64,000 bases of DNA from Roridomyces roridus (Eukaryota; Basidiomycota; Agaricomycetes; Agaricales; Mycenaceae), in NCBI GenBank assembly GCA_029378245.1, contig JARKIF010000017.1, positions 682,001-746,000 of the forward strand, read 5' to 3'. Below are positions 1-10,970 of the stretch, piece by piece. The position numbers were made by a program, and so were the translations under genes. The notes below the pieces were generated by a model, which was not told the origin of the DNA, searched no databases, and saw nothing but the letters and a program-made list of their open reading frames with translations. Within the stretch, counting starts at the first letter, position 1; the number at the start of each line of letters is the position of its first letter.

Positions 1-341
1 CATAGAAACGTAGCACAGAGCTATCTATTGTCCGCCTGATCTCTGTGGCACCTCACTTTGGCATGGGCGCCTAGTTTGAACCGTGGGAAGGACTACGTGA
101 ATGTCGGTGGTGTACATGAGCGGGCTTTTCTTGTTCCTTGCCTTTGGCTGGAGTTGCGAGGCTTCATTCCCACAGCATCGCTCTCACCCGGTTCCAACCT
201 GCAATCAACCCGACAGACTCTCGCTCCCCCCCGCGTCCAACGGACACTGATGCCGAAGTATAAGCCGTGGGAATCAGGCCGGCGCCGTCGAAGTTGCCAG
301 AACAATATCCATACCTTTGACCACCATGAATCAGTACGATT

Positions 342-1143
342 GACTGCCTTCGTGCCGAACATCAATCAAACAACCTGAGCTTCCAATCACGGAGCCTCTC
401 CATCCATCTGCTGCCAAGCCCGGGGCGAAGTCCTCGGCCGGTGAGATGTTGGTTGCGATCATTCTTGGCCATCCACAGCATACTCTTCTCGCGATCGCCG
501 ATCGGAAATACAGAGTGACGCTGGAAAGCACTCTGGAAGCAAAGATTGAACAAGTTCAGGGAGGAGTCCGAGAGACACATAGGTACTTCTAGTGTTTTGC
601 CGGCTACGGCTCGAAGCGCGAAGCCGGCGGCTAAGCCGCTGGCTTGCGAGCACTATCTTTGTCGCTGTTCTGAGCAGCTCACCCTTCGTCAATGTAGTTG
701 TGTAACTGCTCAAAAGTAGTGTTTCCTTGGGCCTCAAGTTTATTGAGTTGAATTCGGGTTGAATTGAGGGATGCTGGTGTGATACATCGACGGCTGATCG
801 CATCGTGATCGCCATCACCTGCCGTGTTGTAAGTTCTGTCTCGAGAATCCCACTTGAGGACTTGATTTCCACTTGCAACTGGGTGAATGAACAATATACT
901 GGTTGAAAGATCATAAAACTTGGCCCCATCCTGTCGAAATCGTTGACGAAAAAAATCATCCAAAGCCGCCGGCTAAGGCTCCGGCTCCGGCTTGGCCAAA
1001 CTGGAAGCCGGAGCCGGGAAATCACTAGGTACTTCACGCCCCTTGCAAACCAGACCGACGACGCCTTAGCGCTGATCTATGACCATGAGTTCCACAAGCA
1101 AGCTGAAAAATGGAAAAAAGGCACGAGCTGCTTCCCAGTGTAG
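342..1143 (+). pseudogene. Unrecognised ORF interrupted by a hAT-type MITE
   Basis: A reading frame opens after the stop at about 341 and runs to 589, passing through motifs such as GEMLVAIILGHPQHTLLAI and KIEQVQGGVRETHRY. It is then broken by a 438-bp inverted-repeat element. When one copy of the 8-bp target duplication GGTACTTC is counted once, the frame continues immediately after the element (FTPLANQTDDALALIYDHEF) to a TAG at 1141-1143. That continuity across the insertion is the main evidence that this was protein-coding. No ATG is visible at the 5' end before the codon inside GEML, so upstream exons may be missing. I do not recognise the family. Confidence 0.45.
590..1027. mobile_element. 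hAT-type MITE, 438 bp, 8-bp TSD
   Basis: The termini are inverted repeats beginning TAGTGTTTTGCCGGCTACGG on the left and, read inward from the right, TAGTGATTTCCCGGCTCCGG. The flanks are identical 8-bp duplications GGTACTTC at 582-589 and 1028-1035. An 8-bp duplication with TAGxG-type ends is the signature of hAT elements. No transposase ORF is present, so this is a non-autonomous deletion derivative. GC-rich subterminal GCCGGCT repeats occur at both ends. Confidence 0.85.
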
Positions 1144-1214
1144 ATTCGGCACTTGGTCGGAGTGCAAGACCAAGGCGAACATGGACGATTTCAACCAAAA
1201 AACCCGACCCACCG

Positions 1215-1330
1215 GGAGTGGCATGAGCCAGACTGGAATCGAACCAGGAGAATCGAAATACGTCGTACAACGCAAATCCCTTGCTGCTTCCGGTGCTTCC
1301 TACTACTTGCGAGTATGCTTGCTATCTGTC
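1215..1330 (-). repeat. tRNA-like (SINE-like) module
   Basis: On the minus strand a perfect T-arm (CTGG, TTCGATT, CCAG, at 1233-1247) carries the pol III box B motif GGTTCGATTCC. About 70 bases upstream on that strand lies a weak box A-like stretch. No cloverleaf with a paired acceptor stem can be drawn, so a functional tRNA is unlikely and a tRNA-derived SINE relic is more plausible. Confidence 0.35.
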
Positions 1331-1339
1331 TTTCTCAAC

Positions 1340-4140
1340 CCTTGCAGCCGTGGTTCTGTCATCCATAAAAAGCAGATCATCTTCATTCGTACTCCGCACC
1401 TGAAACTGGTGCAATTGATGTTTCCCGACTATACGACTCCTGTCCTTCCCGCTCCCTTAGACACACTTCCCCTTCTAAATTCGTTGGGCTAGTTCGAGTG
1501 CGTCGCTGCCAGGTGGAGTGAACCAAAACGAATGTGCTCTGCTCTTATTTCTTTGAAGCCCATTCTACAAGGTCACACCGTCATGTTTCACCTGATTCTC
1601 ACAGTGAATGTTGTACATGCTACATATCTCATCCGCGCTGGACCGCAAGTGAATAACAAGACATATTGAGCCCCGAAATACCAGCGGATAACAAAATGTC
1701 CGAGAATGTCCCGGTGCCTGGTTTAAAGTTGGAACACCGTAACGGAGACAACGGCGCATTTATCCAGAAGTACCCACAGCAAGTATCATGACTCCTTGCC
1801 TGCTATAGATAAATTGGACTGTGTCGGAGGTAGACGGACATGCGAAATTGTATTGCGAATTCAAACAAGTGTATTGAGGCACAGTTTAGTCACTCGGCGC
1901 TAAAGTTAAGGAACATCTGCAAGTTCATGTGGAACCGGAAGTTTCAATTTTCAAGTACAGTAACATAGTAGATGACTCGGACTCTCGAAGTACTTATCGG
2001 GTGGTGTTATCATTTATAGTGTTGCAGCATCATTGACGCAGCGGCTCTGACTCCTGAGTCAAGCGCGCAGACAGTGTAAATCAGAGGGTACCAACCAACC
2101 CAGTGCGCAGGGGCTCTCGAATCATTTCTGAGTACTTAGAAGATTTTTGAAGTTGATCTCGCTGACGGCAGCGTGGGAAAGAATCGAATACGTGATCGCA
2201 TCCAAATCGGTCCTTTCTCTTGACGATCATCGTCCCTTCTGATTTTCATGCTTGGGGCCTGGGTCGGATAAACGGCCCAGCCTGCGCCGAAGCTTCATGA
2301 TCAAGTCCGGCTGCAACCCTCTTCCAGCTCGAACCTCTCAGACGTCGCCGCTATCCATCTTGCGAGTTTATCCTGCGCGGACCACTGGCAACCTTCCCTC
2401 AACTCGTTCATCTCATTGGTGTCACTCGGTTCCACGTCGGACCATCAACCTCGCGCTCCAGTTCCATTCTCTGCGTTTCTGGTGCGTTACGACAGGCTCC
2501 CATTGCGTCGGTGCACTTCCAGAGCTCTCTTGGCCATGTGAAGCTCCCACCCGCCAGAGACAAGATATTTTCCCTGGATCGGACACCCGCCAATTACATC
2601 TCTGTCCCCAGCGTTGGGCAGCAGCACCGCTGTGTTGGCTTTCCGCCTTCCATCTAACCCCCGCCTTGCGCGCGCCTCGTGGATACCATATGATCAGTGA
2701 CAATCACTCTTTACTTTCGCTTGGAGTACCGCGCTCCCCGCTCCAGACCGCGTCGGTGCTCTTCCACGTCCCTGCATGGACATGCGGAACTCTCAACTAT
2801 TCCATGCATTCGGGAAATTCGCAGAGCAACCAATTTAAACTGGGATGCCGGACTCGGCACGCAGAGAACCATGACGCCTGGTGGGCCAGATCGGCAAAAA
2901 TATGCTGGGCTCCTAGATACCGGATGAAGGTATCTGATATCACCCCCCTGTCCCAGCCGGGCGCTTCGCTCTCCAAGAGACCTCGCCGCTGCTTCGAAAT
3001 CGCCTATCCGTGGAACGATCTGCCTGTTTTGGCCTCCCTCTCACACATTACGCTCCAGACGCCGGGTAGGAAGTCTCTGACCCCGGCGCGCAGTCGGTAC
3101 CGTACCGCAGCGTTCCTGTATCTGTCTCTTTCTCAGGCCAGGGTTTAAACACACGTACGTCAGCCGGGCACCCGCGGGTTTTAGACGCCACTGGCGCTAG
3201 CCCTTTTGGTGAGTGAAGAAATGCTACGATGATAAACATCTGACATTTTCACCTGAACATTTTTCATGCCGTCAAGCTCCCAAAAAGCAGATAGCGGACC
3301 ATGCATATGGACTGGCAGTCCGTGGGACACACTGTACAAACACTGTATGTAATGCCTCTTTCATGACGCTCACGGCACCTCCGTTCGCAAGTTATATTCG
3401 GGTGACTCCAACTCACTAGATGGCCGGGGATTATCCTTTTTCCGGGCGGGACGCACACGCAGGTTCTAGATCTGCTGCGTTTTGACTATGAGCAAATTAA
3501 TCTAGCTATAACAGACGGTCGCGCGGCCATTTGCCAGCCCGGATATCTTCACCAAGGGTTGCCATCTTAGAGAGTGGATGATGTGCTCGACGACGAGGGA
3601 AATATAGCGCGAAGTCTTGGGAGTGGTCTGGTCCCCGGAGGCTGGCCAGAAGACTCAAGTAAGTGGCGTAGTACGCTACAACCATCATACTGTGATTCTG
3701 TTCAGTGTTCTGTTCCAGATCTCCAGGCACGGGTCAAGATTGGCCGGCGGTACCGTCCCTCGCTCCGTCAACAACAGTCCAGATTTCCCAATGCTGGTCT
3801 AGCTCTGATCCGTTGTTCCAATTGCCTGGTCTCTCCACCTTTCAAGCCGCGTTGTACATACCGCCGTTTTGCAGCCGTTGGGAAAATACGAAGCGGGCGC
3901 CGCCGCAGTTTACGTTCACCATACAGTATTGTGGAGTGCCGGTGCGGACTGAATGAATAAGATAGACGTCCAGGTCCGCGCCATCCACTCGCAACTCCGG
4001 CGTTTTCAGCTCACTTTTTTTCTCCATATGCTGCCATGTCAACAGCGACTACGCGCGTTTCGCGGTCTTCTCTTTACGGCTCGTGGGTAAGTCATCAGTC
4101 TCACTCTTATAGCCTTGACATTTGCTTGACATGGGCTCTC
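1340..4140. other. Region with no convincing gene
   Basis: A 298-codon open frame at 2252-3148 on the plus strand is the only long one. It lacks recognisable motifs, and its composition (Arg, Ser, Pro and Cys rich) is what a random open frame in GC-rich DNA gives. The other frames in this stretch have scattered stops. Decayed gene remnants are possible but I cannot name any. Confidence 0.3.
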
Positions 4141-4146
4141 GAGATT

Positions 4147-4180
4147 TCCTATTTATACGCCGCCGAGTCCAGTATTTAAA
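4147..4180 (+). promoter_or_regulatory. AT-rich TATA-like elements before the WOPR gene
   Basis: TATTTATAC (about 4150) and TATTTAAAT (about 4173) lie 100-125 bases upstream of the start codon at 4272. The leader between them and the ATG is C-rich and T-rich, as in many fungal core promoters. Assignment is by position only. Confidence 0.35.
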
Positions 4181-4271
4181 TTCTGCGGCGACTGTCAGGC
4201 TCTCACTTACGGCCGGCGCCTACGCACCTCCACCATAACACCTTCCAATTAAACCCCTCGCCTCGACAAGC

Positions 4272-5440
4272 ATGCCCCACAAAGAGACCAGCTCGAGCAT
4301 CACGCATGCCGCTCTTCGTACGTATAACGTTGTCTATCCGCGCCTCTGCGTCGTTTCCGCTAAATACGGCCACTTATCGAGACGTGTAGACATTCGCGAC
4401 ATCACCGACGCGCACAGGGTTCTAGAGGCTGTCAGATTGAAGATACTGCCACTCGTCAAACGGAGGCTTCTCGGTCATGAACGCGCCTCCCTCCGGAGCG
4501 GAAACGTTTTTGTCTGGGAGGAGTCCGAATCAGAGGATGGTCTCGTCCGCTGGACTGAAGGACGACGGTGGTCAGTATCCGGTGTAATTCACGCCCTGCG
4601 TTGTCGCTCATTACGTTGTAGGTCGCAAAGCAAGATGCGGGGTGAATGTCTGTATTATGAGGAGCAGGTCGAGTTGACGGAGGCGGAGAGGCACGCCAAG
4701 GCTGCACGGCGGTTCGTGATTACTATTCTCGTGCCGGTTGCATCTTTCTCAATAAATGAACCCCGTCAGCGCCATGAAGGGCTGTTCCATACCAGCGCCG
4801 CCGAAGCGGAAAGACCGCCGAGCTAAACCGGACGGTCTCATCAAACAGACGTACTCTGTTCTTGTTCGACTTCCATGTACAAAAAAAGGCATAATGCATA
4901 AGAAATGGCACCTCGTCTCGTACTCGTCGGTTTGTGCTCCACGCCTGTAGCCGTCCGTCTCACATTGATATTTACCAGAATCGCGAGGCAACCACTCTTC
5001 CTGTGGTTGAAGACTATGACTACCTCCGCGGTATCCGCGTCCCTCCCGACGTCTTTCTCAATAGCAACAGTACGAGTATCAGGACGCCTATGATCAACGG
5101 TAGCCTCGAACCCTTCCCCGCACCACTGGAGGCCCCGGGCGCTTACATCCCCAGGTCTACCCCTGTTCCGGGCCACCCTGCAATTTCGTACCACCTATCT
5201 TTATCGAGCTCAGGGCAGCAGCGTGATTCTACTGCTAGAATCGTTCTACCTGCCATCTCGTCGACCCACCCGCCTGTCACCCTGCCCCCTCTATCGTCGC
5301 TCGGGTACTTCTTACCTCGCGGCCACCCAGGAAATTATCCTCCCACAGTCGGGGCAAACGGCGCATATCCTAGACATCATGGGAGGTCGATTTACTCCGA
5401 CGATCGGCGCGTTCTGGACAGATTCCGTGTGGTGATTTAA
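4272..5440 (+). CDS. Gti1/Pac2 (WOPR) family transcription factor
   Basis: This is a DNA-binding regulator of the fungal WOPR family (Wor1, Ryp1, Sge1, Gti1, Pac2), which controls morphological switching, sporulation or pathogenic growth in other fungi. Exon 1 (from the ATG at 4272) carries the first WOPR block: ITDAHRVLEAVR, then RRLLGHERASLRSGNVFVWEE and VRWTEGRRW. A short intron (GTCAGT...TTGTAG) restores SQSKMRGECLYYEEQ. A second intron ends near 4768 and leads into the second block, KPDGLIKQTYSVLV...KKWHLVSY. A third intron (GTTTGT...ACCAG, about 4929-4980) leads to DYDYLRGIRVPPDVFL and a low-complexity Pro/Ser/Gly/His tail ending in TAA at 5438-5440. The order RSGxVFVWEE, RWTDGRxW, DGLIKQTYS, KWHL is diagnostic. 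The N-terminus before ITDAH is more diverged than in studied members. The frame is intact. Confidence 0.85.
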
Positions 5441-5719
5441 CGTTCACTTACTTTTGTATAGACTATATTCTGTACCAGTAGATGTTAAAATGGATAGTGT
5501 TCGTGGACCATTCAACGTGCAGCGGGCATCTCATCTGCACCGACATCCCGTAAAAGCCGCCCATCCCCGCATTTCAGGATATGAGCAAACACGTTTGCAC
5601 CCTGAGATGCCTTTCGCGGCTGGGCTTTACCACGCTGTTCCACTCGACTTCATCCTGGAGTACGAATTCATTTTTGTCCTCCGGTGGCGTCCAATCGGAA
5701 AGCGCGAAGACTGCTTTCA

Positions 5720-7065
5720 TTAATTTCCGGCCTGAGGCTCCTCCGAACCAATTTTAAACGGGTTCCCACCCGTAAGATGGGCTTCGCCTGCGAACTCCAG
5801 GTGGGAAGTTTCCTTTTTCGGTCCTTGAAGAACACATGAGTGTATTTTAAGAGAAAGTTGCGAGCCAAAGGACAGGCGCAGCCCAGCGCGTATACTTAGT
5901 TCTGATCCAATGTGGTACCCTTCTGGAAGTTGAGCACGGGGATCCGTAAGTATAACGTATGTCATTCCGCCGTCGAGAATTGGGTACGACAGTTGATATG
6001 TATTCAAGTGAGCTGCTGTACCAATAGAACTTGCTCCGTAGTCGTCGGTCGCGTTTGCAGTTGCAGTTTCCATCAGCCGCTCGGGGACCCGAGAGGAATA
6101 TTTGTTTCCCAGTCAGGATATTAGGTTCCAGTAAAGCGCTGAATATGACATCCCGGAAATGTGGAGGGGAGTCCGGAAACAATTCCAACGCCTCGAGGCG
6201 CCGAGTACTTGAACAGCGGGATCTCAGGACCGGCGGACTGCAAACTGGACCCTGCTCGTGAGTCGTCGGCCGAAAAGATCCAAAAGTCATTTCGCACAGG
6301 GTCCAGCGAAGATGGAAGCATGTCATCTATTAGAAACACACCGGTGCTCTGGACAAGAAGCATCAAGTTGATTGAAACAAGGACAAATACGCATCGGGAG
6401 GCAAAGTATCCCATTTCCCCGCCAAATGCACAGTTTCCGGGCCATCGAGTTCCAAGGTCTGCAGGGGCCAGCGGTCAGAGTATCCATTGGGTGAGGTGAG
6501 ACTTAAGGTACACAAAGGGTTCGATACCTAATAATGCTCGGCCAAGCTCCGACTCAACCCATTGGCAGCGAAACCCAAGTAAGCCTCACAGGCTGCATCG
6601 CTCACCGGCAAGAGACATTATCCAAGGTAAAACTGGGAGGAGAAGGCGCGCCTTCGACGACGTTGACGATGTACCGGTGGATGGTAGCTAATGCAATTTG
6701 CAATTCATATTTTTTGTCTCGGCAAGCAAGGTGTTAGCTGGCACGGCCAGCGCTTCCGAGTACTTAATCACGACGCCGAGGACATTTAAAGTCAAAGACG
6801 ACGATCTCCCTGGATATAGTACCTGAGACGAAGGGTAAAAGTACTTTAGTAGCCGCAGGGTACCAAATCACTCCATTCCGTTCAAGCTCACACCGTAAAA
6901 AATATATTCGCCTGGTATGACTGCATGACCTGTTGCCGGATCGAACGGCGTCCGAGTCCATGTTGGGAAGTATACCATGGATGAGCTGGATCAAGATTTC
7001 GAGACCTCAGCGGCGACGCTAGGATCTACCAACACCGCGATTTGTGAGATGTGAAAGAAGAGGAA
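5720..7065 (-). CDS. Unassigned probable multi-exon locus
   Basis: Several minus-strand stretches look coding and join in phase across good splice sites. A block ending in VVFDFKCPRR (about 6785) can be spliced with a GTGATT donor, GCTAAC branch point and GAG acceptor to KKYELQIALATIHRYIVNVVEG, which stops at a GTGAGC donor near 6625. Further downstream are SSLDPVRNDFWIFSADDS and a final 117-codon frame ending GNPFKIGSEEPQAGN before a TAA near 5720. I could not join all parts into one model, and the start is not clear. No domain is recognised. It could be a hypothetical gene or a degrading one. Confidence 0.3.
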
Positions 7066-7376
7066 GTCACTGACACGCACAGGTATTTGCGCCACGGGCA
7101 GAATAAGCTGCTGCTGTATGGTTGATATTAAGCGCCCAGAGTAGCAGGGATCTGCCAAGGCCCGAGGAGATATAAATTGCCCTCTACTTTCCTCTGCGCG
7201 GCGGCGGCGGTGTCTCTATCTTATCTTCGACGACGGTCCGACCCGTCCCATCCACACCGGAACCGACGTTCCACCAACTAAATTACAAGTTAGAATACTA
7301 TCGTAAGTGCAATACAACAAGTATAGTATAGATACACACCAGCCAGCGTTAGAAAATCCCGCCTTCCCCCACCCTC

Positions 7377-7411
7377 ATCTCCATCTCCATCTCCATCTCC
7401 ATCTCCATCTC
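7377..7411 (+). repeat. (CCATCT)n microsatellite
   Basis: About six tandem copies of the hexamer CATCTC lie immediately downstream of the ATG14 stop codon (3' side on the minus strand). It is a simple repeat with length-polymorphism potential. Confidence 0.85.
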
Positions 7412-7414
7412 AAT

Positions 7415-9003
7415 TCAATACCCGTCCTCGCTGACAACATCCCACCCGTCTTCTTCCTCCGTCTTACCCCCACCGCCACCCTCCTTCCTTCCCTTGTCCT
7501 TGCTCTTGTCTTTGATCTTGCCTTTCGCCTCCCCCTCCCCCCGACTCTCCGAAACGACGTTCCCCGAAACGTGCCTCGCAAGCGCAGCCCGCCGACCGCC
7601 GCCACTCGCAGCAGCCTGCAAGACGTGCGCAAAGTCGATGGGGAAGCCGCCTGATGAGAGGGAGGGGGAGGGAGTGGGGAGTGGGAGGAGGGGGTAGGAG
7701 GATGTTGCGTGTGAGCGGCTGGTGGGGAATGAGTCTGAGTTTGGGAAAAGAGAGGAGAGGGGAGGGAGGGAGGGAGAGGAGAGGGACGCACCGTCCGAGT
7801 TCGGCAGAGCAGCACACCGCCCATAGATTGCTGAGCACATCTCCAGCTTGCGCAAGGGGGATAGCGATGCCCTGCGTGTGTGCCAGATACAAGACGTTGT
7901 ACAGTAGCATCGCCAGCGCCGTGGTGAATTGCGGCGCTTCGGAGGGCAGGGGAGGCTCGAGTTTCGGGTCGCGGGGAAGATGGCTGTCGTTGGCGGCGGT
8001 GAAGAGGGAGCCAGAGAGGGACTGGGAGAGTGCGAGGTCGATGGGCGTGGAAGGGTTGGTCGGGGATGCGGGGATCGGGGAGGCTGAGAGGGAGAGGTGG
8101 AGCGGATGGCTGCCCGCCCATCTGTAGAGTATTTAGAGCATGTCCAGCGGCGAGAAGAACGATGTAAACGCACCTGCCCCACCCGCCCAGACCAGGCCCG
8201 ATCCAAGGCACACCGACCCCGAGCTTCCCGCCCTCCCATAGGACCGTGAATGGCAGCTTGACACCGAGATACCAGCTGAGGAGGCCGACAAAGTGCACCG
8301 CGTGGCCCAAGACGGCGTTGATATGCTGTGGGGGGTAACGTCGGACGTCGCCGGGGACGGGGAGGATGAGGTCCCCGATGGTCCATTCTCCTTGCGAGCC
8401 AGCTTTGCCTCCGAGTGGCGGTCGCCCACCGACCTCGACGACGTTAAAGACGTCGATGAGTTCCTGAACCAGACCAGCCCGTGCTCGTGCGATCAGCGCC
8501 GATAGATTCGACAGTGCAGCGAGGGGCGCAGCGAGTGTGGGGTGTGGCGTCGAGGTGGTGGCACTCGTCGATGGGGCTATGGCAGCAGCAGCAGACAATG
8601 TCCGTCGACGCTCTGCAAGGGACTCGCGCAGCGTGCGCAGGCGGTCACGTTCTACTCCTCCTCAGCACACACACGAAGTGGAAGATGAAGGAAGTCTCAC
8701 TTTTGTCATTATCCTTCCGCAGCCTACCGAGGGCAGCCAAGATCTCATCCACACGGGCCTGAATCTGCGCAACACTTGCTCGTCGTATTCGGGGGCCCTC
8801 GATTCCGGCCAGCGCCTTGGTGGACTTGGCCACCTGCTCATCTCGTTCGGTGGCAAAGTGCTGCGTCTTGAGGCGGAAGTCGCGCGTGCTACATGGATGC
8901 CGCGTTTCATTGCAGACTCGAGAGAGCGGAGAGCTCACTGTGCTCGGAGACAGTTTGTACAGAAGAATTGGCGCTGCTTGAGTTCGCAGATCTTGCAGTC
9001 CAT
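7415..9003 (-). CDS. ATG14: Autophagy-related protein 14 (PI3-kinase complex I subunit)
   Basis: Atg14 directs the Vps34-Vps15-Vps30 lipid kinase complex to autophagosome formation sites. Five exons join in phase: 9003-8939, 8888-8701, 8651-8174, 8121-7792 and 7718-7415, giving about 454 residues. Exon 1 starts MDCKICELKQRQFFCTNC, the N-terminal paired Cys motif of the family. Exons 2 and 3 (about residues 25-130) form a charged coiled coil (VAQIQARVDEILAALG, RLRTLRESLAERR). Exon 3 then holds the conserved core HFVGLLSWYLGVKLPF followed by GKLGVGVPWIG, and exon 4 has LLYNVLYLAHTQGI and VLSNLWAVCC. The end, DGWDVV, followed by a few residues, is also typical. All introns are GT-AG with phases 2, 1, 2, 2. 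UVRAG/Vps38 is related, but the CxxC N-terminus and DGWDVV end favour Atg14. The frame is intact. Confidence 0.88.
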
Positions 9004-9655
9004 GAATTCCGGGATCAAGGTCGCGAGGGACGCGTCAGCATCGTCGGTGCCGACGCCGAATTTGCTTGCCTCTGATTGGTATCTGATCCGTCTTTTGCTC
9101 CATGTTCTTCTCCTCAGTCAATATCGCCCTCAGGACGCCTTCTTTTTGTGGCTTATCGAAGGGCGCCGTGAGCGCCTCGATCGACGCGATTCTCGGCTTC
9201 CTGCGCAACGGCTCTGACTTGCCTCCACCTTCTCCTCGGTGACTCGGTGGCCGTCGCCCTTGCCTTTGCTCTCCTCTGCTGCTCTTATGTCTACATCTAC
9301 ATCAGTCCCGCCTCGCCCACCGTCTTCTTTCCACCTTAGATAATAGAAACATGCCGGCCGCCCACCACCCACCACATTGGGGACGAACTCGAATTGCCCC
9401 CAAATTTGACTGCTCGGCCTGCTGGAACACACCAGCCGGAGTGCACGACCGGGTCCCGTTGCGTGTCATCTCCTTCTTGGGCTCTATCTGGTTGTCCTCC
9501 TGCTGTGGCCCTTTTGCGACGACAAAGAAGTCCCTGTGCTAGTATAGTACTACCAAGTATGGCAAACTCTCAGTACTGCTGCCCATGGCTCTTCACAACT
9601 CTATCCGAATACTCCATGTCTGGCAGGCAGTGCTAACACGCTGCCTCCACCGAGT

Positions 9656-9760
9656 CGTGTACTGTGTACAGAAGAATTGGCGCTGCATGAGCCTGAAGAT
9701 GTTACATTCTAGGATCAAGGTCGCATGTGCACAATTGGTCTTCGCTGATCTATCCCTTTT
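9656..9760 (-). pseudogene. Decayed copy of the ATG14 first exon
   Basis: On the minus strand the sequence reads ...RLMQRQFFCTQY..., matching KQRQFFCTNC of intact ATG14. The adjoining 5' leader (GGATCAAGGTCGC on the plus strand) also matches the sequence upstream of the true start codon. The start codon region and the splice donor are altered, and no downstream ATG14 exons follow. It is a non-functional duplicate of the gene's 5' end. Confidence 0.65.
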
Positions 9761-10639
9761 TCCTTCCAAATTATGTCCATCGTGATATCTTGGGTCGCCC
9801 GCTCCACTTTGGAAAATATACGCAGCACTGCTATCTATTCTGTTGCTTGTTTGTTGCTCATCTTTCGCCCCATCATTGTCGTTATGGATTTGCTTGATGC
9901 CACTGCTCACCGTCGTCCATTCCCCATCGCCCGGAGTCTGCCCAGAATGATCTGCTTGCTGTGCTCGAACTCCTATTGGCCTCCAGACTTCGATGTCAAA
10001 GTTGACTGCCCGGCTTCTACACGGCTGCCCACGCATCTTCTTGTCAGCTCTGCCCTTCTCTCCTCTGGATATCACACCTGATGCCTTCTGCAAGACACTT
10101 GGATTCCGTCAGAGACATTTGGCATTCCGGCCAGACCTGTACTGTATCTCGTTCAAGCACCAGTAACTCTTACCTTTGGTTCCTTCTAAAGGGGAGACTG
10201 GGTCAGATCAGACGATATTAGTCGCAGTTCCCGACACGGTTCTTCGTCTTGAATTCTCCTCAATGACTCGGTCTCGCTCTTGCCTTTGTTCTGCAACTGC
10301 CTTTTTACTCGTCTTTTCCCTCCATCATTGCCGTTTGAATTCCTTCATGCCACTTTCCCCGTCGCCCATCGGCTCCCTCGGACCTCAGAAACATCCCGAT
10401 TCCCGGCCGCCCAGAAGCCACCCATTGGGTATTGATCCCGGAACTCGGTCCCGGATTGGACTGCTCAACCTGTCGCCTGGGTGGATGGCCGGGTTCTTCC
10501 TGTCCTCTCTGTCTGTCTCTTCTCTTCGCCCTTTCTCTGTTGCATGCTGAAAGCCTTGTTGCTGCCCACGGCTCGGTAACTCTATCTTGCTACGACAGCG
10601 TTTTGAATGCTACACGTCTACCGGGCAGTGCTAACACGC

Positions 10640-10800
10640 GGCTTCCTCATGTACTGTGTATGAAAGAATTGGCGCTATGAGAGCTCGAGGTTCTTGCCCT
10701 CCATGAGCTTCAGGATGTAGGATCGAGGTCGCAGACGCTTCAGCATCGTACAACTAAGCGTCGCTAATCTCTCGACAAAGTCTTGGATCGGTCGTTCACA
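10640..10800 (-). pseudogene. Second decayed copy of the ATG14 5' end
   Basis: The plus strand again carries ACTGTGTA, GAAAGAATTGGCGCT, CCATGAGCTTCAGGATG and CAGACGCTTCAGCATCGT in the same order as at 8950-9040. It is more degraded than the copy at 9656 and also shares the TTTGGAAAATATA block and the GCAGTGCTAACACGC block with that copy. The repeating unit is therefore about 1 kb, containing the ATG14 first exon plus upstream DNA. Confidence 0.6.
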
Positions 10801-10970
10801 AAGCGCTGTTCCAATTTGGAAAATATATTACCTCCACTCGAATGAAGAATCTTTCTATTCTTGCCAGGCAGGCAGTGCCGGCACTACTTGTGTGCCGTCG
10901 CCCCGTGGCTTGCACTCTGCACTCTGCTCTCACCCTCACCCTCTCTCCACCGCACTCCCTCGTCTTCCAT

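Larger units (their letters stand above)
9004..10840. repeat. Imperfect ~1-kb tandem repeat upstream of ATG14
   Basis: Three units share blocks in the same order: the first-exon block (about 8945, 9657, 10650), the CATTGTCGTT/CATTGCCGTT block (about 9875, 10325), and the TGCCCA-GGCT...CTCTAT block (about 9580, 10565) followed by GCAGTGCTAACACGC. Divergence is high with many indels. I see no intact gene in this stretch. Confidence 0.6.

Noticed and set aside
2252..3148. 298-codon ORF
   Set aside because: It has no recognisable domain, biased composition, and no supporting splice or promoter context; kept only as a note in a region entry.
7377..7411. Short tandem repeats as a CRISPR-like array
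   Set aside because: The CCATCT repeat has no spacers, and the organism is a eukaryote. No CRISPR array exists in the window.
7415..8386. 323-codon ORF antisense-free frame read as a separate Arg/Pro-rich protein
   Set aside because: Only its last 78 codons are the true final ATG14 exon; the rest is out of frame with the spliced gene.
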